A stretch of DNA of 34,105 nt from Patescibacteria group bacterium (GTDB lineage: Bacteria > Patescibacteriota > Minisyncoccia > Moranbacterales > GWC2-37-73), in assembly GCA_022709545.1 (NCBI GenBank), contig JAKLIP010000005.1, positions 1 to 34,105 of the forward strand, given 5' to 3'. The notes under the pieces were generated by a model. That model saw nothing but the letters and a program-made list of their open reading frames with translations. It did no database searches and had not been told where the DNA came from. Shown here one piece after another: positions 24,340-31,297 of this stretch. Every line of letters starts with the position of its first letter. Position 1 is the first letter of the stretch. Position numbers and translations under genes: made by a program.

Positions 24340-24534
24340 TTAATATTCGCTATCTATCTTTTCCTGACGCTTCTTCAGTTCAAGATAGTTCTGTTTTGTC
24401 ATTGGTTTGTATATGAGTTTCACAAGACGAACAAGCCGAACACCTTTTTCAAAAGCTTCATCTCGGCTTATTTCTATGCCAAAACGATTTTTGTAAATTG
24501 TTTGGAATTTTTCAATTTGTTCGCTTGTGAACAT
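24340..24534 (-). CDS. Small protein of unknown function
   Basis: This 64-residue charged, helical protein starts MFTSEQIEKFQTIYKNRFG and contains EISRDEAFEKGVRLVRLVKLIY. I recall similar short proteins near recombinases of Patescibacteria but know no function. The ORF is tightly packed, 4 bases downstream of the DUF5659-like gene and 21 bases before the next gene, which supports it being real. Confidence 0.55.
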   Translation of the reverse strand: MFTSEQIEKFQTIYKNRFGIEISRDEAFEKGVRLVRLVKLIYKPMTKQNYLELKKRQEKIDSEY

Positions 24535-24538
24535 AAAG

Positions 24539-24832
24539 TTATTCGCTATAAATTCTATTTTTTAACATTTTTACATTGTCAAAAAATGTTCGGGCTTTTA
24601 CTTCTAATTTGTCGGCAAAATAGTCGTCCACAACCTTTTCAATTCCTAGTTCTCGGTGAAATATGAACTGCACTTTTTTAGGATTGGATTTGTCCAAAGA
24701 GACAAGCTCAAAACCCGCACTTATAATTGCGGAACTACAGCCTAAATCGTAAGTTGTCATAAAGTCCTGATAATTGTCGGAAGAAATACGACCTTGTTTC
24801 TCCGAGATGCCACTTAATTGATTTTTGGTCAT
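24539..24832 (-). CDS. DUF5659-like protein
   Basis: This 97-residue protein has a core YQDFMTTYDLGCSSAIISAG followed by FELVSLDKSNPKKVQFIF, and ends with a VKARTFFDNVKMLKNRIY helix. This matches my memory of the DUF5659 pattern (T-x-D-L-x-x-A, G-F-x-x-x, K-K-V-x-F-x-F, ending in L-K-x-x-I-Y), a domain found in phages and mobile elements with no known activity. It starts with the AATTATATG context and lies 137 bases downstream of the reverse transcriptase, separated by a terminator hairpin. Confidence 0.6.
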   Translation of the reverse strand: MTKNQLSGISEKQGRISSDNYQDFMTTYDLGCSSAIISAGFELVSLDKSNPKKVQFIFHRELGIEKVVDDYFADKLEVKARTFFDNVKMLKNRIYSE

Positions 24833-24904
24833 ATAATTTTTTGTTAATTATTATGCCCTCTAATCATTAATGGCGAATTTCACTCTAATTTTTTAAAAAC
24901 AAAA

Positions 24905-24926
24905 AACTCCCTTTATTTTGGGAGTT
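24905..24926 (-). terminator. Rho-independent terminator downstream of the reverse transcriptase
   Basis: AACTCCC (24905-24911) and GGGAGTT (24920-24926) form a 7-bp stem with an 8-base loop. The minus strand continues with a strong T-run; the plus strand also has T-runs, so it could act in both directions. Near-identical 13-base sequences (GGYGAATTTCRCT) flank it at about 24872 and 24956. Confidence 0.75.
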
Positions 24927-24969
24927 ATTTTTTGAAAAAGTTATAAATTTTTATTGGTGAATTTCGCTA

Positions 24970-27342
24970 CTATTCTTCAAACACTTCGGGAGTTTGCTTT
25001 TTTAGATATTCACTGATATCCGAATTGTTTTCATCTTCTCTGTTGTCGGATTTTGTATTTTTATCTAGCGGTGGAATTAGAGTAATTTTAATTTTGTACG
25101 AGTTCCCATTTTTTTCAGAAGATGTGTGATAAGGATAAAATGGGTCATAGTCTAGTGAAAAATAGTCCTGAAGTGATTTTGCCAAAAGTTCTTTCTGTTT
25201 CTTATACTTATCTCTTGCTTCAGGATTTTTAATGGCAAGCTCACCGTTAACTTGTGCCAATACTTTTAGAAATGTCCACGCTCCACTCGGATTAGGATTA
25301 TTACCCTTGCCAATAAAGCCCATATCTTTATAGCTAGCGTTTTCTTTGAATTGCTTTACTTGGATAAAAACATTTTCGTTATCTAAAAATTTGATTGTGA
25401 AATTTTCCCACCTTGTACCAGCAGGAAGCTTATGTGGAAATTTTTGTTTAGCTTCTAATTTTGTTGCAACAATTGCTTTTAGCCCTTCCTGTAAGCCAAT
25501 GACCTCAATTTTCAGTGGAGTTGTTGACATACCAAAAAATGGAGCGAGTTTATCTTGAGCAATTTTACCCTCATCATTGAGAAACTCATCTTTTGTTTTT
25601 GTTAGAGTTTCAGACGATTGTAGATTAAAATAAATTTTGCTAAATTCTCCCGCTATTTCCCGCTCTAAAATTGGAGTATATTTTTCTATAACGGTTTTTT
25701 CATCAACTTTCTTTTCATTAACAAGAAGCCAACCGAATAATCGGTGCAGTTTTTCAACTAGAAATATGCCCATCGTCTGAATTTCAAGCGATTTAGATTG
25801 CAGTGCTTCATAAACCAGTTCTTTTATTGCCTCGTCTTCTTCAATATCTCTTAAATAAACAGCAAAATAGTAATATGTTGCTCTTTCTCCTTCTGTTTTT
25901 GCATTTCTGATATGTCTTTTAATATCATCTAAATTAAAACCCAAGCTTGCAGAGGGGTCTCCCTTTTCTTTCATATAAGCTCTGTAAAAAAATGCCAAAG
26001 GTCTAAAAAATTTAGCTTTTGGGTCTGCTATAATCCTATCTAATTCCATTTGAAAACCAGTATGATTTTTAGCAAACAGGGGAGCTGAAAGAACCTTTAG
26101 GAGCCAGAATTTTGTCCAATCAGTAAGCGAGTTACTATGATAAGTTTTCCAAACCCTCTCATATTTTGAATGAATGATATCCTCCTTTGCCCCATAAAGA
26201 AACTTGTTTAGTTCAGAAAAGTAAAAACCTAAATATCTGCACACTAGATAAGTTAGAGAGGGTCTCATTAAAACCAAAGCTATTAGGTCATTGAGCATTT
26301 CTGTGTTTCCTAAATCTACCCCAGATTTAAGATAATATTTTAAGGCACTCATTTCTGTTTTTTTGGTATCATTTCCATTTTTTATTTTTCTTAATATAGT
26401 TGGTATCTTCTTGCCTATTCTTGCAATTTTTTGTTTAGAAGTTTCATTTAAGTTACCGTATGGATTATAAAACTTCAATTCTTCAATGCCTGATGTGTTT
26501 TTAAGTTTTTCTAATTTAGTTTTTTCATTAAGCCTTAGATTATAGCTCCTTAAAAACAATACTAATTTGTCTACTATGTGGTTTAGCGTATCGGCACTTT
26601 TTGACATTATTACTATATCATCAGCATATCGGAAGTATTCAAAATCCCCATTGCTCTTTAAGTCATCAATAAATGTATCAAGCGGATGGAGATAAGCATT
26701 TGCCAAAATGTGAGAGGCGTTAGCTCCCTGCGGAACACCGCACATAGTTGGATTTTCCGACCAGCTCTTTAATTGTTTTGATAATATTTCAAGAATTTTA
26801 GCATCATTTATTTTGAATTGTTCATTTAATACTTTTAAAAGAGTGTCTATGTGTATATTTTCATAATAAGTTTGTATATCAAATTCAACACGCCAAGTTA
26901 ATTTTTTTTCAAATGCCTCTATTTGCTTATCGCAAAAAAATACCCATTGGTTCTTGTATGGTTTGAGAAATTTTTCTTTACTAGCTATCCTGTTGCCACA
27001 ACAAAAGCTGAAAAGTTTTTTATCAATTATATTACCTAAAACGGATGGGTTAAGAAGAGCTTGGAAAATTATCCTATCAACAACTGAAAATATGCAGATA
27101 GGACGAACTCCTAAATTATCTTTTGAAGCATAAATATAGTCAGCTTTATCTGGTTGATATTTTCCTTGTCTTAGATATTCCTGAAGCGTTTCAAAAAAAT
27201 CATCGCCAAGATGAACAATTGCACTTATTGAAGGTCTCCAAATTGGGTCTAGGGGCAGGCTACTTTCATCAGTTTCATATTTTAAATATAAGAAAGCCTG
27301 TTTAAGATTTTCTTTAGAAGTAAATTTATCAAACAAATCCAT
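24970..27342 (-). CDS. Reverse transcriptase with a long C-terminal region; not a group II intron enzyme
   Basis: This 790-residue protein has an N-terminal RT domain: VRPICIFSVVDRIIFQALL (79-97), motif A VEFDIQTYYENI (D155), motif B GVPQGANASHILANAYLHPLD (202-222), and motif C FRYADDIVIMS with YADD (239-242). The catalytic aspartates are intact. After the RT core come about 480 residues: a helical region (about 330-600) and a C-terminal part (about 640-770) with GTRWENFTIKFL and a basic WTFLKVLAQVNGELAIK segment that could be a winged-helix-like domain. I see no maturase X domain, HNH nuclease or retron NAxxH element. Architecture fits the abortive-infection/defence RT groups (DRT/UG), which is inference. 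It starts with AATTATATG, has its own terminator, and lies divergently from the DUF5320 gene. Confidence 0.85.
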   Translation of the reverse strand: MDLFDKFTSKENLKQAFLYLKYETDESSLPLDPIWRPSISAIVHLGDDFFETLQEYLRQGKYQPDKADYIYASKDNLGVRPICIFSVVDRIIFQALLNPSVLGNIIDKKLFSFCCGNRIASKEKFLKPYKNQWVFFCDKQIEAFEKKLTWRVEFDIQTYYENIHIDTLLKVLNEQFKINDAKILEILSKQLKSWSENPTMCGVPQGANASHILANAYLHPLDTFIDDLKSNGDFEYFRYADDIVIMSKSADTLNHIVDKLVLFLRSYNLRLNEKTKLEKLKNTSGIEELKFYNPYGNLNETSKQKIARIGKKIPTILRKIKNGNDTKKTEMSALKYYLKSGVDLGNTEMLNDLIALVLMRPSLTYLVCRYLGFYFSELNKFLYGAKEDIIHSKYERVWKTYHSNSLTDWTKFWLLKVLSAPLFAKNHTGFQMELDRIIADPKAKFFRPLAFFYRAYMKEKGDPSASLGFNLDDIKRHIRNAKTEGERATYYYFAVYLRDIEEDEAIKELVYEALQSKSLEIQTMGIFLVEKLHRLFGWLLVNEKKVDEKTVIEKYTPILEREIAGEFSKIYFNLQSSETLTKTKDEFLNDEGKIAQDKLAPFFGMSTTPLKIEVIGLQEGLKAIVATKLEAKQKFPHKLPAGTRWENFTIKFLDNENVFIQVKQFKENASYKDMGFIGKGNNPNPSGAWTFLKVLAQVNGELAIKNPEARDKYKKQKELLAKSLQDYFSLDYDPFYPYHTSSEKNGNSYKIKITLIPPLDKNTKSDNREDENNSDISEYLKKQTPEVFEE

Positions 27343-27463
27343 ATAATTATAATAGTAATTTTCCCTTATTTTACGCCAAAACCCTCAAAAAATCAAGCTT
27401 CTGAGTGGTTTATGGACTTAGAATTTTTTATAAGATTTTTCTGGCTGAAAGAAATTACCAGCA

Positions 27464-27492
27464 TTGACAGTATTACATTATGGGTATATATT
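27464..27492 (+). promoter_or_regulatory. Strong sigma-70-like promoter of the redox/metal cassette
   Basis: TTGACA (27464-27469) and TATATT (27487-27492) are spaced by exactly 17 bases. Directly downstream, ATATATTCA-type direct repeats (about 27486-27508) could be an operator. Confidence 0.75.
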
Positions 27493-27542
27493 CATAATAT
27501 ATATTCAATTAAATAACTAATATAGAAAGGTAGGTGATAAAT

Positions 27543-27791
27543 ATGCCAAGAGGAAATCAAACAGGTCCAATGGGAATGGGTCCAATGACAGGGAGGGGAA
27601 TGGGTTCTTGCGGAGGCGGTGGTTTGGGCAAAGGAAGAGGATATGGTAGAGCGATGTGTGGTTGGTTCTATCAGAAATACCAAGTTATGCCAAAAAATGA
27701 GAAAAGAGATTTGCTAAAAACTGAAATTGAAGATTTGAAACAAGAAATTCAGATGGTTGAGGAAGAATTAAAAGCATTGGAAGAAAAGTAG
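27543..27791 (+). CDS. DUF5320-like Gly/Met-rich small protein
   Basis: From ATG 27543 the protein has 82 residues. It begins MPRGNQTGPMGMGPMTGRG, the hallmark of DUF5320 proteins, then a Gly/Cys stretch, and ends with a coiled coil (LLKTEIEDLKQEIQMVEEELKALEE). An AGGTGA Shine-Dalgarno sequence 6 bases upstream decides this start over the GTG at 27534. DUF5320 genes often sit next to DUF134 and iron-molybdenum-cofactor-related genes, as here with DUF134. The Met-rich N-terminus suggests metal binding, but that is inference. Confidence 0.75.
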   Translation: MPRGNQTGPMGMGPMTGRGMGSCGGGGLGKGRGYGRAMCGWFYQKYQVMPKNEKRDLLKTEIEDLKQEIQMVEEELKALEEK

Positions 27792-27803
27792 TTTTCATTG
27801 GAA

Positions 27804-27857
27804 ACAGTCTTTCTTCTTCTTTAGCTAGCTAATAAGGAAGAAGGAGATTGTCTTTTA
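27804..27857 (+). terminator. Long hairpin between the DUF5320 and DUF134 genes
   Basis: ACAGTCTTTCTTCTTC (from 27804) can pair, with wobble pairs, to GGAAGAAGGAGATTGT (ending 27851), followed by CTTTTA. This is a probable terminator or attenuator. A TATAAT hexamer at 27861-27866 may start the next transcript. Confidence 0.55.
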
Positions 27858-27886
27858 TGATATAATAAGATAAATTACAAATTATT

Positions 27887-28162
27887 ATGACTAGACCAAG
27901 ACTTTGCAGAAGGCTTTGTTTCAAGCCCAATGCTCATTATTTCAAGCCTCAAGGTATTCCGATGCGTCAATTAAAAGAAATTGTTTTAACTAGAGAAGAA
28001 ATGGAAGCAATTAAGCTTAAAGATTTTGATGGATTAGAGCAAACTGAAGCAGCCGAAAAAATGAATACCTCACAAAGCACTTTTCAGCGAATTTTAACAT
28101 CCGCCAGAATGAATATTGCCGAAGCGATTGTAAAAGGCAAAGCATTAAAAATTGAAGATTAA
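27887..28162 (+). CDS. DUF134 family DNA-binding protein
   Basis: This 91-residue protein begins MTRPRLCRRLCFKPNAHYFKPQGIP, the conserved DUF134 start, and continues with a sigma-70 region 4-like helix-turn-helix: LTREEMEAIKLKDFDGLEQTEAAEKMNTSQSTFQRILTSAR. These are small presumed transcription regulators, frequently beside metal-cofactor genes. It could regulate the cassette from the promoter at 27464. It starts 96 bases after the DUF5320 gene and ends 11 bases before the thioredoxin-like gene. Confidence 0.85.
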   Translation: MTRPRLCRRLCFKPNAHYFKPQGIPMRQLKEIVLTREEMEAIKLKDFDGLEQTEAAEKMNTSQSTFQRILTSARMNIAEAIVKGKALKIED

Positions 28163-28173
28163 AATAAAAACAT

Positions 28174-28554
28174 ATGAAAAAGATAGGTTCGTATTTGTTT
28201 TTGGCTGGAGCTTTGATATTTGCGCTTATTCTTGCCTATATATTTCTAAACGCCAAGCAAAAAAATAATAGCGACAATCAGAATACTATACTTTTCTATG
28301 GAGACAGCTGTCCCCATTGTGCAGAGGTTGAAAAATATATTACAGATAATAATATAAAAGAGAAAGTAATCTTTGTTGAAAAAGAAGTTTATAAAAATGC
28401 GGATAATGCTAAACTTCTTCAAGAAAAAGCAAAGAGGTGCGAAATAAAGGATGCTGATATCGGAGTTCCCTTTTTATGGTTGCCTTCGGGCAATTGTTAT
28501 ATGGGAAATGACGATATAATAAAAATTTTTAATGATAAAATAAATGAAAAATAA
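28174..28554 (+). CDS. Membrane-anchored thioredoxin/glutaredoxin-like protein (CPHC)
   Basis: This 126-residue protein has an N-terminal anchor (about 7-26) and a thioredoxin-like fold: TILFYGDSCPHCAEVEKYI with CPHC at about residues 46-49, and a cis-proline motif IGVPFLWL (about 104-111). It probably acts on the outer side of the membrane as a thiol oxidoreductase. Its last codons overlap the start of the next gene by 11 bases, so the two are co-translated and likely partners. Confidence 0.75.
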   Translation: MKKIGSYLFLAGALIFALILAYIFLNAKQKNNSDNQNTILFYGDSCPHCAEVEKYITDNNIKEKVIFVEKEVYKNADNAKLLQEKAKRCEIKDADIGVPFLWLPSGNCYMGNDDIIKIFNDKINEK

Positions 28555-29053
28555 AAGAAAAATTCTGTTTTTTCTAACTGTTTTTTCTTTTTTAATTACA
28601 TCTTCAGCTAAAGCAATCTGCCCTATTTGTACAGTGGCGGTTGGGGCTGGCGTGGGTCTTTCTCGCTGGCTTGGAATTGATGACACAATCACTGGTCTTT
28701 GGATTGGTGGGCTCACTGTTTCAATGATTATGTGGACGATTGACTGGCTGGGCAGAAAGAATGTTTATTTCAAAAAAAGGAAGACTATTATTGCAGTAGT
28801 ATATTACCTTTTAATAGTTGCTCCGCTTTATTGGATGGATATTATTGGGCATCCCTTTAATAAGATTTGGGGAATAGATAAATTGTTTCTAGGAATTGTA
28901 TTCGGAAGCATTGTTTTCTGGTCTGGAGCAAATTGGTATTTTTATCTTAAAGCCAAGAATAATGGACACGCCTATTTTCCTTTTCAAAAAGTGGCTATGC
29001 CTGTAGGTCCATTGATTATCCTAAGTTTTATTTTTTATTTCTTAACTAAATAA
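28544..29053 (+). CDS. Membrane protein with CPIC motif, unknown redox partner
   Basis: This 169-residue protein has a signal-like start, a CPIC cysteine pair (about residues 26-29) right after it, then AVGAGVGLSRWLGIDDTITG and about four hydrophobic helices. The CPIC pair would face outside, next to the CPHC thioredoxin encoded by the overlapping upstream gene. It may pass electrons across the membrane like DsbD/CcdA or VKOR proteins, but no second cysteine pair is visible in the helices, so the mechanism is open. I recall similar unnamed proteins in Parcubacteria. Confidence 0.65.
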   Translation: MKNKRKILFFLTVFSFLITSSAKAICPICTVAVGAGVGLSRWLGIDDTITGLWIGGLTVSMIMWTIDWLGRKNVYFKKRKTIIAVVYYLLIVAPLYWMDIIGHPFNKIWGIDKLFLGIVFGSIVFWSGANWYFYLKAKNNGHAYFPFQKVAMPVGPLIILSFIFYFLTK

Positions 29054-29057
29054 GTCT

Positions 29058-29588
29058 ATGGAAAACAAAATTAAAAATTTGGAAGAGTTTGTAGAAAAAA
29101 TTGACCAGATGAAAAAGCAGGATAAAATGGACTTGTCCTCTGACCAAGACTTGAGCTTGGCGATTATGAACCTTATCAGCATTGAGGAACATTTCTTTTT
29201 CACTGCAGAAAAAACAGGCAAAGATGAATATTTTGATTTACTCAAAGAAGTAAGAGAAATGCGAAAATCTCTTCTCAAAAAAATTATCAAAGAATACGAA
29301 GGCGAAGTCTGGTGTATATCTAAACATCTTTTAGCTGCTTCAATGCGACTTATGGAAGTTGGAACAAAACAATTAGGAATGGATAAGAAAGAAGAAGCCA
29401 AAGAATTATTTCAGAAAGCCTATAATCTCTACGGAATGTTTTGGGCATTAAATATGAAATTAGTCGGGACAGATGATATTAAAAAGATTGATGAAAATGC
29501 TCTGAACAAACACGACAAAAAACCAACGGGTTTCACTGGAAAGTTAAGGGAATTGGTGCGAAAAGCGATTGATTGTTGTATTGAATGA
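29058..29588 (+). CDS. Uncharacterised helical soluble protein
   Basis: This 176-residue, mostly helical, charged protein has the conserved-looking block EGEVWCISKHLLAASMRLMEVG (about residues 80-101), and MNLISIEEHFF with Glu and His residues that could bind metal. It ends in a CC pair (DCCIE). It lies 4 bases after the CPIC gene, in the same operon. I recall similar proteins in Patescibacteria but know no function. Confidence 0.6.
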   Translation: MENKIKNLEEFVEKIDQMKKQDKMDLSSDQDLSLAIMNLISIEEHFFFTAEKTGKDEYFDLLKEVREMRKSLLKKIIKEYEGEVWCISKHLLAASMRLMEVGTKQLGMDKKEEAKELFQKAYNLYGMFWALNMKLVGTDDIKKIDENALNKHDKKPTGFTGKLRELVRKAIDCCIE

Positions 29589-29634
29589 TAATAAAAAACA
29601 AATGATAATTTTTTAGAACTTTTTAACATTCCAT

Positions 29635-30366
29635 ATGCCCAATATAAATATTTTAATATTGGCAAGTTTAGCAGGCTTGGCTACCCTAGTAGGATTTTTT
29701 CTTGGTAGCCTTTTTAAGAAAACAAAAAAGAATATTATTCTTAGTGCGAGTTTTTCAGCTAGTCTAATGATTTTAATATCAGTCTTTGAACTCATTCCAA
29801 CTGCTTCCAAAGACATTGATATAAAAAGTTTGATTTTTTGGGTTATGCTCGGAGCTTTCATAATATGGATAGCTAATCTGGTTATTCCGCATTTGCATTC
29901 AATGAAGGAAATCAAGAATTGTAAAGATAAATGTTTAATGAAAATAGCTTATCTCGTCGCTGTTGGGCTTGTCCTTCACGATTTCCCTGAAGGTTTTGCT
30001 ATTCCAAGTTCATTTGGTCATTCAGCGTCGCTCGGATTTATGGTTGTATTGGCTACATTTTTTCATAATATCCCAGAGGGGTACATTCTGACATTGTCGC
30101 AAACAAAATCTAGTGGAAATAATTTTTGTTTTAGGGCAGCTATATTTTCCGTGCTGGCTACTTTTTTGGGAGCTGTTTTAGGCATTAGTTTGCTTAATAG
30201 TTTCCAAAATCTCAATCCAATCCTTCTGTGTTTAGCGGCTGGAGCTATGATTTTTATTTCTTTTCACGAACTGCTTCCTGAAAGTTTCAGACACAAGGAC
30301 ATTAAAACATTTTTATTAGGTATTATTTTAGCAGCCGTTGTTTATTTTATTTTAGGTTTATTATAA
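29635..30366 (+). CDS. ZIP family metal transporter
   Basis: This 243-residue protein with about eight helices carries both ZIP signature motifs: HDFPEG (H115-G120) in helix IV and HNIPEG (H144-G149) in helix V, which form the binuclear metal site. A cytoplasmic His/Cys loop (HLHSMKEIKNCKDKC) follows helix III. ZIP proteins import zinc or other divalent metals down a gradient. The context with DUF134 and thiol-redox genes suggests a metal-homeostasis cassette. No strong Shine-Dalgarno sequence is present. Confidence 0.88.
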   Translation: MPNINILILASLAGLATLVGFFLGSLFKKTKKNIILSASFSASLMILISVFELIPTASKDIDIKSLIFWVMLGAFIIWIANLVIPHLHSMKEIKNCKDKCLMKIAYLVAVGLVLHDFPEGFAIPSSFGHSASLGFMVVLATFFHNIPEGYILTLSQTKSSGNNFCFRAAIFSVLATFLGAVLGISLLNSFQNLNPILLCLAAGAMIFISFHELLPESFRHKDIKTFLLGIILAAVVYFILGLL

Positions 30367-30396
30367 TTTTTTAATATCGTGCTATAATTCAACTAT

Positions 30397-30696
30397 ATGA
30401 ACAAACAAAAAGTAAATTATTTCATTGATTTTCTAGCTTTTCTCTCTTTTGTTGCCACCGCTCTTTCTGGTTTGGCAATTAGGTTTTTTATGCCTAGTGG
30501 AGTTCGCCAAGGAAGATTGCAAGAATTTTTAGGAATTCAAAAAGGAGTTTGGTCGGAAATTCACGACTGGTCGGGAATATTTCTGATTATTTTTGCTATA
30601 ATCCATCTTATTCTTCATTGGGATTGGATTGTATGTATGACAAAGAATATGTTCCAGTCTAATAATGGCGAGAATAAAATAGAAAAAAATCAATAG
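30397..30696 (+). CDS. DUF4405-like membrane protein (cytochrome b-like)
   Basis: This 99-residue protein has two hydrophobic helices. It has EIHDWSGIFLIIFAIIHLIL with HWDWI following; the paired histidines within a helix match DUF4405 proteins, which resemble haem-binding cytochrome b helices. Haem binding is inferred. It follows the ZIP gene by 30 bases and is the last gene of the cassette; a terminator lies about 100 bases downstream. Confidence 0.7.
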   Translation: MNKQKVNYFIDFLAFLSFVATALSGLAIRFFMPSGVRQGRLQEFLGIQKGVWSEIHDWSGIFLIIFAIIHLILHWDWIVCMTKNMFQSNNGENKIEKNQ

Positions 30697-30797
30697 CATT
30701 AAGGTTAAAAGCTTAAGTCTGGTATATAAACATACTCATTATTCTCTTGAAATACAGTTCTAACACTGTTCACGATTGCCGACAGCCAAAATTAAAA

Positions 30798-30826
30798 AGG
30801 CGTTCGTAAGAATGTCTTTTTTATTT
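30798..30826 (+). terminator. Rho-independent terminator of the redox/metal cassette
   Basis: AGGCGTTC (30798-30805) pairs with GAATGTCT (30810-30817), including two G-U pairs, across GTAA, followed by TTTTTATTTT. Confidence 0.75.
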
Positions 30827-30864
30827 TACTTATTGGAACACAAGGGAGTCGAACAAGGAAAGGG

Positions 30865-30970
30865 GTCGGGGAAACGTGAGTTTTCCCGGGGTGGAAGTAT
30901 TGAAACCGCAAGGTTTCAAAAAGCGATCCGCCAGCTGGCGGAGAGCGCGTGAGATTCCCTACTCCCCGAC
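30865..30970 (+). other. Hairpin-rich structured region, possible ncRNA or repeat element
   Basis: GTCGGGG (30865-30871) and CCCCGAC (30964-30970) close a region containing GGGAAA/TTTCCC-type pairing (about 30869-30886), the hairpin TGAAACC-GCAA-GGTTTCA (30901-30918) and the 16-base palindrome TCCGCCAGCTGGCGGA (30927-30942). A terminator follows at 30983. This is GC-rich compared with its surroundings. It could be a structured RNA, a nested repeat, or the right end of the integrated element. Confidence 0.5.
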
Positions 30971-30982
30971 AAAAATTAAAAA

Positions 30983-31005
30983 AAGATCCTTCCGGGTCTT
31001 GTTTT
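30983..31005 (+). terminator. Rho-independent terminator after the structured region
   Basis: AAGATCC (30983-30989) pairs with GGGTCTT (30994-31000) across TTCC, followed by GTTTT. No protein gene ends just upstream, which supports transcription of the structured region. Confidence 0.7.
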
Positions 31006-31078
31006 AATTTATTATAGTTGAGAAATTGCTTTAAGTATGGTTATATTATAGAGTATTATAACAATTAAAAAACAAAAT

Positions 31079-31294
31079 ATGTCAGAGGAAAAATATGTAC
31101 ATGGCTACCATGTTATGTTTGAAGAAAGCGCAGCGGAGGGAATGCGCTATTTAGATGATCGCCTAGATTCAGAATGCGCTAAAGTTTTCTTTGTGTATGC
31201 TCAGCGTTATGGCAAAGCTCCTTTTGAGGATCAACAGGGCAGGAAATATATGCTTTCGTATGAAAATGAGATGTATGTGTTAAACAAAAAATAG
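31079..31294 (+). CDS. Small soluble protein of unknown function
   Basis: This 71-residue protein begins MSEEKYVHGYHVMFEESAAEGM, is acidic and aromatic-rich, and has no hydrophobic helix. It precedes the hydrolase gene by 3 bases, so they are probably co-transcribed. I do not recognise a family. Confidence 0.6.
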   Translation: MSEEKYVHGYHVMFEESAAEGMRYLDDRLDSECAKVFFVYAQRYGKAPFEDQQGRKYMLSYENEMYVLNKK

Positions 31295-31297
31295 CTT

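Larger units (their letters stand above)
20513..30970. mobile_element. Probable integrated element at tRNA-Pro (boundaries tentative)
   Basis: The region starts at the 3' end of tRNA-Pro with a large serine recombinase. It carries small genes of mobile-element type, a reverse transcriptase and a redox/metal cassette. It ends near a sequence (30952-30971) resembling the tRNA 3' end, 14 of 18 positions by eye, including CCCCGAC. Chromosomal housekeeping genes flank both sides. The right boundary is weak. The element could instead end before 27400, with the redox cassette being chromosomal. Confidence 0.35.

Noticed and set aside
24970-27342. Diversity-generating retroelement
   Set aside because: Motif B (LHPLDTFI) looks slightly DGR-like, but I saw no template/variable repeat pair, no Avd-like protein and no lectin-type target nearby.
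24970-27342. Group II intron maturase or retron
   Set aside because: No X/maturase domain, HNH nuclease, domain V-like hairpin, retron NAxxH motif or msr/msd-like inverted repeats were recognised next to the gene.
30836-30971. Intact tRNA gene on either strand
   Set aside because: The GTCGGGG/CCCCGAC ends look like an acceptor stem, but I could not place a D arm, anticodon arm and T arm with correct spacing.
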